From Rhizobiales bacterium UBA3584 (lineage in GTDB: Bacteria > Pseudomonadota > Alphaproteobacteria > Rhizobiales > Devosiaceae), in contig DFMV01000016.1 of assembly GCA_002375765.1 (NCBI GenBank), positions 68,531-98,789 of the forward strand: a stretch of DNA of 30,259 bases. The letters run 5' to 3'. The notes beneath the pieces were generated by a model. The model searched no databases and was not told the origin of the DNA. It saw nothing but the letters and a program-made list of their open reading frames with translations. The translations under genes were made by a program, and so were the position numbers. Shown here piece after piece: positions 15,395 through 24,549 of the stretch. Numbering within the stretch: the stretch's first letter is position 1; every line of letters starts with the position of its first letter.

Positions 15395-16051
15395 ATGCCC
15401 AAACTTTACCGTCTTGATGCCTCCATCCGCGCCGACCAATCCGTGACCCGCAGTCTAGCCGACGCATTCGCTGCCGGCGCCGATGACGCTTTCTCGGACG
15501 TAATCCATCGCGAGGTGGGTACCACCCCGCTGCCCGCGCCAGCGTGGCGCGATGCCGTAACGTCGATGTGGACACCACCCGAGCAACTCACAACCGGTCA
15601 GGAGAATGCGCGCGCGCTCGCCGCTGAACTGGCCGATGAGCTGATCTCCGCGGACGTGTTCCTTTTCGCCATTCCGCTCTACAATTTTGGAGTTGCGCAC
15701 CATGCAAAGGCATGGATCGACCTCGTTCTTTCCGAGCCACGCTTCGTACCCGGTCCAAAGCGGCCACTTGAGGGACGTCCTGGTTACCTCATGACCGCAC
15801 GTGGTGGCGGATACGGTCCGGGAACGCCCAGGCATGGTTGGGATCACTCAACACCCTACCTGCAGCGCATTCTGAAGGACCAGTGGGGACTCGACCTCAC
15901 TTCTGTCGAGGTCGAACTCACCTTGGCTGACGTGACTCCTGCCATGGAGGCGCTGCGCCCACTGGCGGCCGAGAACCTCCGCGAAGGACTCGCTCAGGCG
16001 AAGCGCCTCGGTGCGACCGCAGCACAACAAAGTCCTTCGAACGCGGCCTGA
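15395..16051 (+). CDS. azoR: FMN-dependent NADH:quinone oxidoreductase / azoreductase (AzoR family)
   Basis: A 218-residue flavodoxin-like fold enzyme that reduces quinones and azo compounds by two electrons using NAD(P)H. Family motifs are the phosphate-binding start LDASIRADQSVTR (residues 7-19), PLYNFGV (94-100) followed by AKAWIDL, and the flavin loop TARGGGYGPG (134-143). GGAAG 7 nt before the ATG is the ribosome-binding site. Divergent from the HxlR regulator, so it is probably induced by electrophilic quinones. Codon choice looks less GC-biased than in neighbouring core genes, consistent with acquisition, but this was not measured. Confidence 0.88.
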   Translation: MPKLYRLDASIRADQSVTRSLADAFAAGADDAFSDVIHREVGTTPLPAPAWRDAVTSMWTPPEQLTTGQENARALAAELADELISADVFLFAIPLYNFGVAHHAKAWIDLVLSEPRFVPGPKRPLEGRPGYLMTARGGGYGPGTPRHGWDHSTPYLQRILKDQWGLDLTSVEVELTLADVTPAMEALRPLAAENLREGLAQAKRLGATAAQQSPSNAA

Positions 16052-16325
16052 GCCTGCTCTCGCCCCTTAGCTCTCGTACAAGCGAAAGGTGCTTGCTGAA
16101 GAGCCCTGGAGCCCGGAAACGGCCAGTGGGCAAAGCCCCGGAGCTTGCCGCCGCGCGAAACGTCCACTTATGCAGTACAATGGACGAAAGCGGTCGACCG
16201 GCTGACCACCCCATAGCGGCCCTGCGCGTCGGGTAACACCGGCTCCATTTTCACTGCCCAATGGACCTCGGCAATAATCCGGGGGCGATAGGCCGGGGAC
16301 AACCACGGCCTTCGCCACCCGGTGT
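16052..16325. other. 274-bp gap with no recognisable gene
   Basis: The gap lies between convergent azoR and hemB. The minus strand stays open over about 16168-16383, running out of hemB in another frame with a low-complexity-free translation, but I recognise no family and no start signal. Nothing terminator-like stands out. It may be the remnant of a gene at the edge of the inserted block. Confidence 0.35.
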
Positions 16326-17333
16326 CTAGCCGTTGATCTTCCGCGCCATATCCAACGCGAAATAGGTGAGGATGCCCGAGCACCCCGCGCGCTTGAAAGC
16401 CATCAGGCTTTCAACCATCGCCGCCTCGCGGTCCACAATGCCCGCTTGCGCCGCGTGGGCGATCATCGCGTATTCGCCCGACACCTGGTAGGCAAACACC
16501 GGCACGTCGAACCGGTCTTTGAGCATGCGGCAGATGTCGAGATAGGGCATGCCGGGCTTGACCATGATCCAGTCCGCGCCCTCGGCCAGATCCTGCTCCA
16601 CCTCGCGGATGGCGTCTTCGGAATTGGCCGGGTCCATCTGATAGGAGAGCTTGGTGCCCTTGAGCCGCGCTCCCGACCCCACCGCGTCCCGGAACGGGCC
16701 GTAAAAGGCCGAGGCATATTTGGCGGCGTAGGAAAGAAGAATGGTCTTTTCAAACCCCGCATCGTCCAGCGCCCCCCGGATCGCCCCGATGCGCCCGTCC
16801 ATCATGTCGGACGGCGCAATCACGTCGGCCCCCGATTGCGCCTGAACCAGCGCTTGCTTGACGAGGATCGAGACCGTTTCGTCATTGAGGATTTCTTCGC
16901 CCGCCATCACCCCGTCATGACCGTGGCTGGTATAGGGGTCGAGCGCCACATCGGCCACCAGCCCGATATCGGGCACCGCGTCCTTGATGGCCGAGAGCGC
17001 GCGGCACACCAGATTGTCGCGATTGGTGGCCTCGATGCCGTCCTCGCTGCGTTTGGAGGGGTCGGTGTTGGGAAACAGCGCCAACGCGGGAATGCCCGCC
17101 GCACGCGCCGCCTTGGCCGCCTCTACCGCCAAATTGATGCTCAGGCGCTCCACGCCCGGCATGGTCTTGATCGGCTGGCGTTCATTGTGGCCCTCGATCA
17201 CGAAGATCGGCCAGATCAGATCGGCAGGGGTCAGCACGGTCTCGGCCACCATCCTGCGGCTCCAGTCCGCCATGCGCGGCCTGCGCAGCCGCCGGCCACC
17301 GAGAAACTCCATGTCGTGCTTTTCAAAACTCAT
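16326..17333 (-). CDS. hemB: Delta-aminolevulinic acid dehydratase (porphobilinogen synthase)
   Basis: Condenses two 5-aminolevulinate molecules to porphobilinogen in tetrapyrrole synthesis. The 335-residue protein keeps the two active-site lysines, K205 (YAAKYASAFYGPFRDA) and the Schiff-base K259 (MVKPGMPYLD). The metal-site segment DVALDPYTSHGHDG (128-141) has A130, D132 and D140 where zinc enzymes have three cysteines, so it is the Mg/K-dependent type. The ATG at 17333 has GGAG 10 nt upstream. In-frame ATGs at 17351 and 17366 would lengthen the protein by 6 or 11 residues, and the latter begins inside the upstream palindrome. Confidence 0.95.
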   Translation of the reverse strand: MSFEKHDMEFLGGRRLRRPRMADWSRRMVAETVLTPADLIWPIFVIEGHNERQPIKTMPGVERLSINLAVEAAKAARAAGIPALALFPNTDPSKRSEDGIEATNRDNLVCRALSAIKDAVPDIGLVADVALDPYTSHGHDGVMAGEEILNDETVSILVKQALVQAQSGADVIAPSDMMDGRIGAIRGALDDAGFEKTILLSYAAKYASAFYGPFRDAVGSGARLKGTKLSYQMDPANSEDAIREVEQDLAEGADWIMVKPGMPYLDICRMLKDRFDVPVFAYQVSGEYAMIAHAAQAGIVDREAAMVESLMAFKRAGCSGILTYFALDMARKING

Positions 17334-17360
17334 CGATCCGTTTCTCCGCATAGTGTCTCG

Positions 17361-17394
17361 CTTCATCTGACTTGACGGGTCAAATCAGATGAAG
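17361..17394. promoter_or_regulatory. 34-nt near-perfect palindrome upstream of hemB
   Basis: The outer arms CTTCATCTGA (17361-17370) and TCAGATGAAG (17385-17394) are exact reverse complements. Inside, TTGAC (17372-17376) and GTCAA (17379-17383) form a second exact pair around GG. Only the C/A pair at 17371/17384 mismatches. It lies in the divergent gap between hemB and the DUF6163-like gene, 28 nt before the chosen hemB start, with no T tract on either side, so an operator is more likely than a terminator. Confidence 0.7.
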
Positions 17395-17545
17395 ACAACG
17401 AGGCCACGCCAAAAACAATGTCGATCCGCTCAATATCAGCCCGCAATCGCCACGCAAAGGGGCCGGACGACGCAGGCGCCGGCCAATCAATCCTTGTCCC
17501 ATCCGCCCAAATCACGTTAGCTCTGGCCGACCGGGGGATTGTTCC

Positions 17546-17935
17546 ATGGATTTCAGAAACGAACCGCTCGGGCTCGTTGCCCGCATACTTGGTCTGCTCA
17601 GCCTGTTCATCGGGCTCGGAGACGCGGCGCGCCTGCTCGGTCTGGGCGCCGGCTCGGCAAGTCCCATCACCGCCATCGGCACAACCGGCTTCGTCCTGCT
17701 CTCAGTCCTCGCCCTCATGCGCCTGTTCGCGGCGGTCGGCCTGTGGATCCGATCGTCATGGGGCGCCATCATGCTCGCCGCCTCCCTGGTCATCGAGATC
17801 GGCCTTTATCTGGTGGGCACCAATTGGGTTAGTTTGGGTTTGTGGAGTTTTATCTTCAAACTTGGGGTCATGCTGGCAACTTTTGGACTTTTGGCCATCG
17901 CCCAGCTTTCGGCGCAAAGACAACTGGCCGATTAA
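17546..17935 (+). CDS. DUF6163-like inner-membrane protein
   Basis: A 129-residue protein with four predicted transmembrane segments (about residues 10-30, 42-66, 71-91 and 95-122) and no charged catalytic motif. From memory it resembles the DUF6163 family, which occurs in Hyphomicrobiales between hemB and the LdtR regulator, as here. GGGGG about 9 nt before the ATG is a strong ribosome-binding site. Possible promoter elements TTGTCC (17494) and TAGCTC (17518) stand 18 nt apart. Function is unknown; the constant neighbourhood with ldtR/ldt hints at a cell-envelope role, an inference only. Confidence 0.8.
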   Translation: MDFRNEPLGLVARILGLLSLFIGLGDAARLLGLGAGSASPITAIGTTGFVLLSVLALMRLFAAVGLWIRSSWGAIMLAASLVIEIGLYLVGTNWVSLGLWSFIFKLGVMLATFGLLAIAQLSAQRQLAD

Positions 17936-18194
17936 CAGTGGGCGTTCCCCGTCTTCCGGTGGACAGTCCACCGGGGGTCCAGTGGGCGTCACGCCATCCG
18001 GGGCTTTGCGGTGTAACGGGCCGTAAAGGTTACAGTTTTCGATACGGGTGTAAGGAACTGAAAACCTAAAAACATCAAGTTTCCCCGTAAGATACCATTA
18101 AGCGTGTCTCTTAAACCGATCTTATCGGCAGCTCGCTAGATTGCCCTCACAGACGCGAAAAATCGCGCTAAAAAAATACAGTGAGGCAGAACCA
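17936..18194. promoter_or_regulatory. Leader region of ldtR with short inverted repeats
   Basis: The 259 bp before ldtR are AT-richer than the surroundings. They contain CCGAT-CTT-ATCGG (about 18117-18129) and CGCGA-AAAA-TCGCG (about 18154-18167), both perfect 5-bp inverted repeats. Either could be a regulatory site or part of a leader hairpin. I could not assign a confident promoter. Confidence 0.35.
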
Positions 18195-18695
18195 ATGGCT
18201 AACAATCTTTCCGCTGCAAAGGCCGATGAACCCAAGAGCCTGAAGCCGCTCTATCTCGAAGCCGTCTCCCGCGTCGAACGCCTGCACCGCCGGCTTTTGG
18301 ACCTGGTCAAGGACGAGTTCGACCGCATGGGATGGGACGACATCAACCCGATCCAGGCTCTCTTGATGTTCAACATCGGCGACAGCGAATTGACAGCCGG
18401 CGAGCTTCGCACCCGCGGCTACTATCTGGGGTCTAACGTCTCGTATAACCTCAAGAAATTGGTCGATACCGGCTACATTTTCCAGGAGCGCTCAAAGACC
18501 GACCGCCGCTCGGTGCGCATCCGTCTCACACCCAAGGGCGAAGAGGTCGCCGAGGTGATCGACGAGCTCTACGACCGCCACCTCAACTCGATCGAAAAGG
18601 TCGGTGGGCTGGGCGAATCGGACTTTTCCGGCCTCAACACCGCCCTCTCGCGCCTCGAGCGTTTCTGGGTCGATCAGATCCTCTACAAGCTCTAG
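18195..18695 (+). CDS. ldtR: MarR-family transcriptional regulator LdtR
   Basis: A 166-residue winged helix-turn-helix regulator. It has the LdtR-type N-terminal stretch KPLYLEAVSRVERLHRRLLDLVKDEFDR, the DNA-binding segment LTAGELRTRGYYLGSNVSYNLKKLVDTGYI, and the wing ERSKTDRRSVRIRLTP. In Liberibacter asiaticus and Sinorhizobium, LdtR controls L,D-transpeptidase genes and osmotic/cell-wall stress tolerance; here the L,D-transpeptidase gene follows directly. The ATG at 18195 has GAGGCAG upstream; the frame is open to 18141 without a better start. A strong hairpin follows, so the transpeptidase is probably transcribed separately. Confidence 0.92.
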   Translation: MANNLSAAKADEPKSLKPLYLEAVSRVERLHRRLLDLVKDEFDRMGWDDINPIQALLMFNIGDSELTAGELRTRGYYLGSNVSYNLKKLVDTGYIFQERSKTDRRSVRIRLTPKGEEVAEVIDELYDRHLNSIEKVGGLGESDFSGLNTALSRLERFWVDQILYKL

Positions 18696-18734
18696 AGAAC
18701 GCTTTTTGTGGCATTGCCGCCACACTCGAAACGC

Positions 18735-18767
18735 AAACGCCGGCTCCAGGGCCGGCGTTTCTCATTT
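18735..18767 (+). terminator. Intrinsic terminator of ldtR
   Basis: AAACGCCGGC (18735-18744) and GCCGGCGTTT (18751-18760) form a perfect 10-bp stem with a 6-nt loop, followed by CTCATTT. It lies 40 nt after the ldtR stop. Confidence 0.82.
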
Positions 18768-18945
18768 GCGCCGCAAACTCTTTCTAGCTGGCGTGGTGTC
18801 GATATATGACGCTCCCGGAATTTTTAATTGGATGCATTGGCCAGATAGGGTGGTCAAAGTCCGGTGAGCGGCGTTGTGGTCCTGAGCGCCTTCGTGCAAA
18901 AGGACCGCTCGGCTCCCAGGCTCTCTCGATAGGTGAACTTACGCG

Positions 18946-20211
18946 ATGCGCGATTTTAAAGGAAAACTCAATCGGCGTTCGGTCGTGACGGGTCTGTCCG
19001 CCCTTGCGGCGACGGCGGCTTTCCCGATGCCCGCCCTGTCTCAATCGCTTTTCGGCGGTGGCCGCAAGGTGGTGACCCAGGAAGAGCTTGAGCTCAATTC
19101 CAGCACCGCCATGAACGCCATCGGCGGCACCGACCCGATCGTTTCGGTCGATACCGAATACAATCTCCAGCGCGTCGCCGAATATTACGAACGCCTCAAC
19201 GCCATCGGTGGCTGGCCCGACGTGCCCGAAACCATCTACCGCCTTGGCCTTGGGTCCGACCGCGCTCCGGTGCGCGATCTGCGCGTCTATCTCGCCCACA
19301 CGGGGGATTTGCCGCGCGAAACGCCATTGTCGGACCAGTTCGATGCGCAGCTTGACGGCGCGGTCCGCGGCTTTCAGGCACGGCACGGCCTGCAGATCAA
19401 CGGCTTGGTCGACGAATATACCTATTGGGCAATGAAGGTTCCGGCCTCCACGCGCCTCAACCAGATCAAGCTCAACATCGAGCGCGTTCGCCGCATGGAG
19501 GGCAAGCTCGAGGATCGGTATGTCAACGTCAACATCCCCGCCGCCGCCATCGAAGCGACAGAAGGCGGGCAGGTGGCGCGCCGGCACACGGCCGTTGTGG
19601 GCAAGATCGATCGCCAGACCCCGATCTTGCGCAGCCGCATCCACCAGATCAATTTCAACCCTTACTGGACGGTTCCGGTTTCGATCATTCGCCGCGATAT
19701 CATCAGGCTGGTCAACGACAACCCCAACTACCTCAACGAATATTCGATCCGCATCTTCGACGGCAGCGGCAACGAAGTGCCCCAGAGCGCTATCGACTGG
19801 TCGACCGAGGAGGCGGTAAATTACACGTTCCGTCAGGATCCCGGTGTCCAGAACTCTATGGGCCACGTAAAGATCAATTTCCACAACCCGCACGCTGTCT
19901 ATCTGCACGACACGCCGCAACAGGACCTGTTCTCGGAAAACGCCCGGTTCCATTCGTCCGGTTGTGTCCGCGTTGCTAACGTGGCCGAGTTCGTCGCCTG
20001 GATATTGCGCGATTCCGGCTATGACATCATCGACGTCAATACCAACTTCGCCTCGGGCGAACGTATCGACGCCGATGTGTCCAATCCCGTACCGATTTTC
20101 ATGACCTACTTTACCGCTTGGGCGAACCGGAACGGCGTCGTAAGCTTCCGTGACGACGTTTACGAATACGATGCCCAGGGCAAGGTTGATTTCCCTGAAA
20201 TCAGCGCCTGA
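18946..20211 (+). CDS. L,D-transpeptidase with peptidoglycan-binding domain (LdtP-like)
   Basis: A 421-residue periplasmic enzyme predicted to make 3-3 cross-links in peptidoglycan or attach proteins to it. It has an N-terminal export signal with a twin-arginine-like start (KLNRRSVVTGLSALAATAAF, cleavage near residue 34), a peptidoglycan-binding domain type 1 at about 100-170 (DAQLDGAVRGFQARHGLQINGLV split over helices), and a YkuD catalytic domain at about 190-360. The YkuD domain carries the HSSGCVRV motif, with catalytic C340 and nearby H336; VYLHDTP supplies the upstream histidine. AGGTGA lies 9 nt before the ATG. It follows ldtR, its known regulator in related bacteria. Confidence 0.92.
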   Translation: MRDFKGKLNRRSVVTGLSALAATAAFPMPALSQSLFGGGRKVVTQEELELNSSTAMNAIGGTDPIVSVDTEYNLQRVAEYYERLNAIGGWPDVPETIYRLGLGSDRAPVRDLRVYLAHTGDLPRETPLSDQFDAQLDGAVRGFQARHGLQINGLVDEYTYWAMKVPASTRLNQIKLNIERVRRMEGKLEDRYVNVNIPAAAIEATEGGQVARRHTAVVGKIDRQTPILRSRIHQINFNPYWTVPVSIIRRDIIRLVNDNPNYLNEYSIRIFDGSGNEVPQSAIDWSTEEAVNYTFRQDPGVQNSMGHVKINFHNPHAVYLHDTPQQDLFSENARFHSSGCVRVANVAEFVAWILRDSGYDIIDVNTNFASGERIDADVSNPVPIFMTYFTAWANRNGVVSFRDDVYEYDAQGKVDFPEISA

Positions 20212-20236
20212 TACGGCTCGAGCGGAGATTTTTGAT

Positions 20237-20431
20237 ATGGGGGCAGGCCGCGAGGTTCTTTTCGAGTTCCGTCAGGCCGGCCCCCAAATTCGTGTTGCGG
20301 CCATAGATGTCGAGACCGGCATCGAGGTCGTCGCAATAGCGCCGATCACGGCCACCGAGGCGCAGATGAAGAACCTCGCCCTGGCCAAGCTGCGCCGCCG
20401 GATCGAAAGAGAGGCGCTAGAGGGGCGTTAG
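20237..20431 (+). CDS. Small DUF6898-like protein
   Basis: A 64-residue protein (REVLFEFRQAGPQIRVAAID, TGIEVVAIAPITATEAQ, then a basic helix AKLRRRIERE). From memory it resembles DUF6898, short alphaproteobacterial proteins encoded just upstream of glyA, as here. GGAG 9 nt before ATG 20237 supports this start; the frame also opens earlier inside the transpeptidase gene. No catalytic motif is visible and the function is unknown. A weak hairpin GGCGCTA/TAGCGCC (20413-20435) spans its stop codon. Confidence 0.75.
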   Translation: MGAGREVLFEFRQAGPQIRVAAIDVETGIEVVAIAPITATEAQMKNLALAKLRRRIEREALEGR

Positions 20432-20444
20432 CGCCGATCTGCGC

Positions 20445-20474
20445 TTGGAATCGCAGGAGCCTCCGTGCTATGCG
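20445..20474 (+). promoter_or_regulatory. Possible glyA promoter
   Basis: TTGGAA (20445-20450) and TATGCG (20469-20474), 18 nt apart, lie 54 nt before the glyA start and after the hairpin that closes the preceding small gene. A weak match, listed because it would make glyA the head of the glyA-nrdR-rib unit. Confidence 0.3.
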
Positions 20475-20527
20475 GATCGCGCTTGCTTGCCACCAGCATC
20501 TTTCCGCAACAGGTCGAGGGCCCGCCC

Positions 20528-21826
<1,299 letters not shown>

Positions 21827-21830
21827 GCCC

Positions 21831-22301
21831 ATGCGCTGCCCCTATTGCGGGAACGACGATACGCAAGTCAAGGATTCCCGGCCCACCGAGGATTCCAACG
21901 CTATCCGCCGCCGCCGCGTCTGTAACGGCTGCGGCGGTCGGTTCACCACGTTCGAGCGCGTGCAGTTGCGCGATCTCATCGTGGTCAAGAAATCGGGCCG
22001 CAAGGTCCCCTTCGACCGTGAAAAGCTGGCCCGTTCGGTCAACACCGCCTTGCGCAAACGTCAGGTTGACCCTGAGACCGCTGAGCGGATGATTTCGGGG
22101 GTGGTCCGCCAGCTCGAAAGCGTGGGCGACGTGGAAGTGACGTCCGACCAGATCGGCGAATACGTCATGGAAGGGCTCAAGGGCCTTGATGACGTGGCGT
22201 TCGTGCGCTTTGCCTCGGTCTATAAGAACTTCTCCAGCGCCGACGATTTCCAGTCGTTCCTGACCGAAATGGGCGCCGATGATCCCGAGGACCGGGGGTG
22301 A
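21831..22301 (+). CDS. nrdR: Transcriptional repressor NrdR
   Basis: Nucleotide-sensing repressor of ribonucleotide reductase genes. The 156-residue protein starts with a zinc ribbon (C3, C6, C31, C34: CPYCGND and [10 protein letters not shown]), followed by an ATP-cone domain ([20 protein letters not shown]...) that binds ATP/dATP. Length matches the family. No NrdR box was seen within this window, as expected, since the nrd targets lie elsewhere. The GTG start of ribD overlaps its stop (GTGA at 22298-22301). Confidence 0.96.
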   Translation: MRCPYCGNDDTQVKDSRPTEDSNAIRRRRVCNGCGGRFTTFERVQLRDLIVVKKSGRKVPFDREKLARSVNTALRKRQVDPETAERMISGVVRQLESVGDVEVTSDQIGEYVMEGLKGLDDVAFVRFASVYKNFSSADDFQSFLTEMGADDPEDRG

Positions 22302-23392
22302 GTGAACTCTCGCCAGCCGATCTGCGCTGGCTCGAGGCTGCGGCCCGCATTGCCATGCCATATCGTGGAACAACGGCGGAAAACCCCACGGTTGGGGCCA
22401 TCGTCGTTTCTCCCGATGGCACGGTGTTGGGTCGTGGCGTGACCGCCATCAGCGGTCGTCCCCACGCCGAACCGCAGGCGCTGGCCATGGCCGGACAGCA
22501 GGCGAGGGGGGCGACGCTCTATGTGACGCTCGAACCCTGCAATCACTGGGGCAAAACTCCGCCCTGCGTTGATGCTGTGCTGGCATCGGGTGTCGCCCGA
22601 ATCGTATGCGGCGCGTCCGATCCCGACCTGCGCACTGCCGGGCAGAGCATCGCAAAAATGCGCGATGCCGGGCTTGACGTCGTTGTAGGGAAGAATTTGC
22701 GATGCATCGAAGGGCTGCATGAGGGTTTCATCTCGCGAATTCGGCGTGGACGGCCATTCGTTGCTGCCAAGCTGGCCGTGTCGCGCGACGGCATGATCGG
22801 GCGCGCCGATCGCGGCAATGTGGCGGTCACCGGGGAAGACGCACGGCGCTGGACGCATATGCAACGCGCTTTGTCCGACGCGGTGATGGTGGGCGCAACC
22901 ACGGCCCGGCTGGACGATCCAAGGCTCAATGTGCGGCTGGCCGGTTTGGAGAGCAGGGTGCCGCTGCGGGTGGTCGTCGCGGGGCGGTCTGACCTGGCGG
23001 GGAGCCTGAATCTGTTTGCGACCACTGCGCGTCAACAAACTGTAATCATTACAGAAAACACTCGACTTGAATCACTTTCTCAGCATGGCAATGTCATTGG
23101 TGTTACCGGGCGGGACGGGCGACCGGACCTCGGGGCCACGCTGGAGGCTTTGGCCGCAAGGGGCATCGGCAGGATCCTGGTTGAGGGCGGGGCAGGGCTC
23201 AACGATGCGCTGCTCGATGCGGGACTGATCGACCGGTTTCATCTGCTAGAAGGCGATGTGGAGGTCGGCGAGGGGGGCATTGCCGCCACTGTTAACACCT
23301 CGTTGCCGGAGCGTTTGGCACAGTTGGGGTTCAGCGCGGTTGAAAGCCGTGCGCTGGGGTGCGATATGCTCACCACATTCGAGAAGGTCTGA
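22298..23392 (+). CDS. ribD: Bifunctional diaminohydroxyphosphoribosylaminopyrimidine deaminase / 5-amino-6-(5-phosphoribosylamino)uracil reductase
   Basis: Catalyses the second and third steps of riboflavin synthesis. The 364-residue protein has an N-terminal zinc deaminase domain with PHAEPQAL (H56, catalytic E58) and [11 protein letters not shown] (C81, C90), and a C-terminal reductase domain from about residue 145 ([16 protein letters not shown], later [10 protein letters not shown]). GTG start, overlapping the nrdR stop and implying translational coupling. ribE follows after 5 nt. Confidence 0.94.
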   Translation: MSELSPADLRWLEAAARIAMPYRGTTAENPTVGAIVVSPDGTVLGRGVTAISGRPHAEPQALAMAGQQARGATLYVTLEPCNHWGKTPPCVDAVLASGVARIVCGASDPDLRTAGQSIAKMRDAGLDVVVGKNLRCIEGLHEGFISRIRRGRPFVAAKLAVSRDGMIGRADRGNVAVTGEDARRWTHMQRALSDAVMVGATTARLDDPRLNVRLAGLESRVPLRVVVAGRSDLAGSLNLFATTARQQTVIITENTRLESLSQHGNVIGVTGRDGRPDLGATLEALAARGIGRILVEGGAGLNDALLDAGLIDRFHLLEGDVEVGEGGIAATVNTSLPERLAQLGFSAVESRALGCDMLTTFEKV

Positions 23393-23397
23393 ACCCC

Positions 23398-24003
23398 ATG
23401 TTTACCGGCATCATCACCGACATCGGCACGCTGTTATCGGTCGAAGACCGCAATGACGGGCGCAAGCTCCGCATCGGCACGCGCTATGAGCCCCAAACCA
23501 TCGATCTGGGCGCCTCGATCATGTGCGAGGGCATCTGCCTGACGGTGACCGACAGGGGCAGCGAAGGCGGGCAGAACTGGTTTGACGTGTTCGCGGCCCG
23601 AGAAACGCTTGATGTGACGCGCGTAGGGGACTGGTCCGAGGGACGTCGCATCAATCTCGAGCGTTCACTCAAAGTCGGCGACGAACTTGGCGGACACATC
23701 GTTTCCGGTCATGTCGATGGGCTGGCGACAATTGTGGAGCGCAAGGACATCGGCGACCAGATCACCTTCACCTTTGAAGCGCCGGCCGATCTGGCCCCTT
23801 TCATCGCAAAAAAGGGCGGAGTGGCGCTCAACGGCACGTCGCTGACCGTCAATTGGGTGGACGGGAACCGTTTTTCGGTCCATCTGATCCCCCACACCCT
23901 TTCCGCAACAAACTGGCCTGATTATGCCGAGGGCGATGCGGTAAATCTTGAAGTTGACCTGATGGCGCGCTATGCCGCGCGCCTCATGGAGAAATCTCAC
24001 TAG
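23398..24003 (+). CDS. ribE: Riboflavin synthase alpha subunit
   Basis: Dismutates two 6,7-dimethyl-8-ribityllumazine molecules to riboflavin. The 201-residue protein begins MFTGIITDIG and contains two lumazine-binding barrels, the second opening near GGHIVSGHVDGLATI (about residues 98-112), with the C-terminal LMARYAARLME helix used for trimerisation. The ATG at 23398 is the canonical family start; the frame is open upstream inside ribD. Often named ribC in rhizobia. Confidence 0.95.
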   Translation: MFTGIITDIGTLLSVEDRNDGRKLRIGTRYEPQTIDLGASIMCEGICLTVTDRGSEGGQNWFDVFAARETLDVTRVGDWSEGRRINLERSLKVGDELGGHIVSGHVDGLATIVERKDIGDQITFTFEAPADLAPFIAKKGGVALNGTSLTVNWVDGNRFSVHLIPHTLSATNWPDYAEGDAVNLEVDLMARYAARLMEKSH

Positions 24004-24063
24004 ATTGGCGTGGCGCCGGCTGACGCATGGCGCGATGCATTTTGAACCCGACAGGATTAAACA

Positions 24064-24546
24064 ATGGCCAGTTCTGGCGACATTTTCGCGATTGCGCCCG
24101 GCTCGGCCGAAGGCCAGCATTACCTCATCGTCGAGGCCCGCTTTTACACCGAACTCGCCGATGCACTGCTCGAAGGCGCAACGACCGCCTTTGACAAGGC
24201 CGGCGCCACCTATGAGGTGCTGACCGTTCCCGGCGCGCTGGAAATCCCCGCGGCAATTGCCATGGCGTCCGAACTCAAGGGTGACGAATATGACGGCTAT
24301 GTCGCGCTCGGCTGCGTCATTCGGGGAGAAACCACCCATTACGAGATCGTTTCGGGTGAAAGCGCACGCGCCTTGATGGATCTGGCCGTCGCTGACGGGC
24401 TGGCGTTGGGCAATGGCATCCTGACTGTCGAAAACGAGGCGCAGGCCTGGGCGCGCGCCAAAATGTCCGAACAGAACAAGGGGGGCGGCGCGGCCGCCGC
24501 GGCCATGACCATGGCGGCGCTGCAGGCGCTGCTGATGGAGGATTGA
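24064..24546 (+). CDS. ribH: 6,7-dimethyl-8-ribityllumazine synthase
   Basis: Condenses 5-amino-6-ribitylaminouracil with 3,4-dihydroxy-2-butanone 4-phosphate, just before the riboflavin synthase step. The 160-residue protein has the family segments [30 protein letters not shown] and [19 protein letters not shown], the last containing the catalytic histidine region. A 60-nt gap from ribE contains no riboswitch-like structure. nusB begins 3 nt after the stop, the usual ribH-nusB pair. Confidence 0.95.
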   Translation: MASSGDIFAIAPGSAEGQHYLIVEARFYTELADALLEGATTAFDKAGATYEVLTVPGALEIPAAIAMASELKGDEYDGYVALGCVIRGETTHYEIVSGESARALMDLAVADGLALGNGILTVENEAQAWARAKMSEQNKGGGAAAAAMTMAALQALLMED

Positions 24547-24549
24547 ACG

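Noticed and set aside
17334..17366. Longer hemB start at 17366
   Set aside because: It would place the start codon inside the palindrome without a ribosome-binding site, whereas ATG 17333 has GGAG at good spacing and a normal family N-terminus.
24004..24063. FMN riboswitch before ribH, or before the rib gene set
   Set aside because: The 60-nt ribE-ribH gap is too short, and ribD overlaps nrdR. None of the conserved RFN-element blocks is seen.
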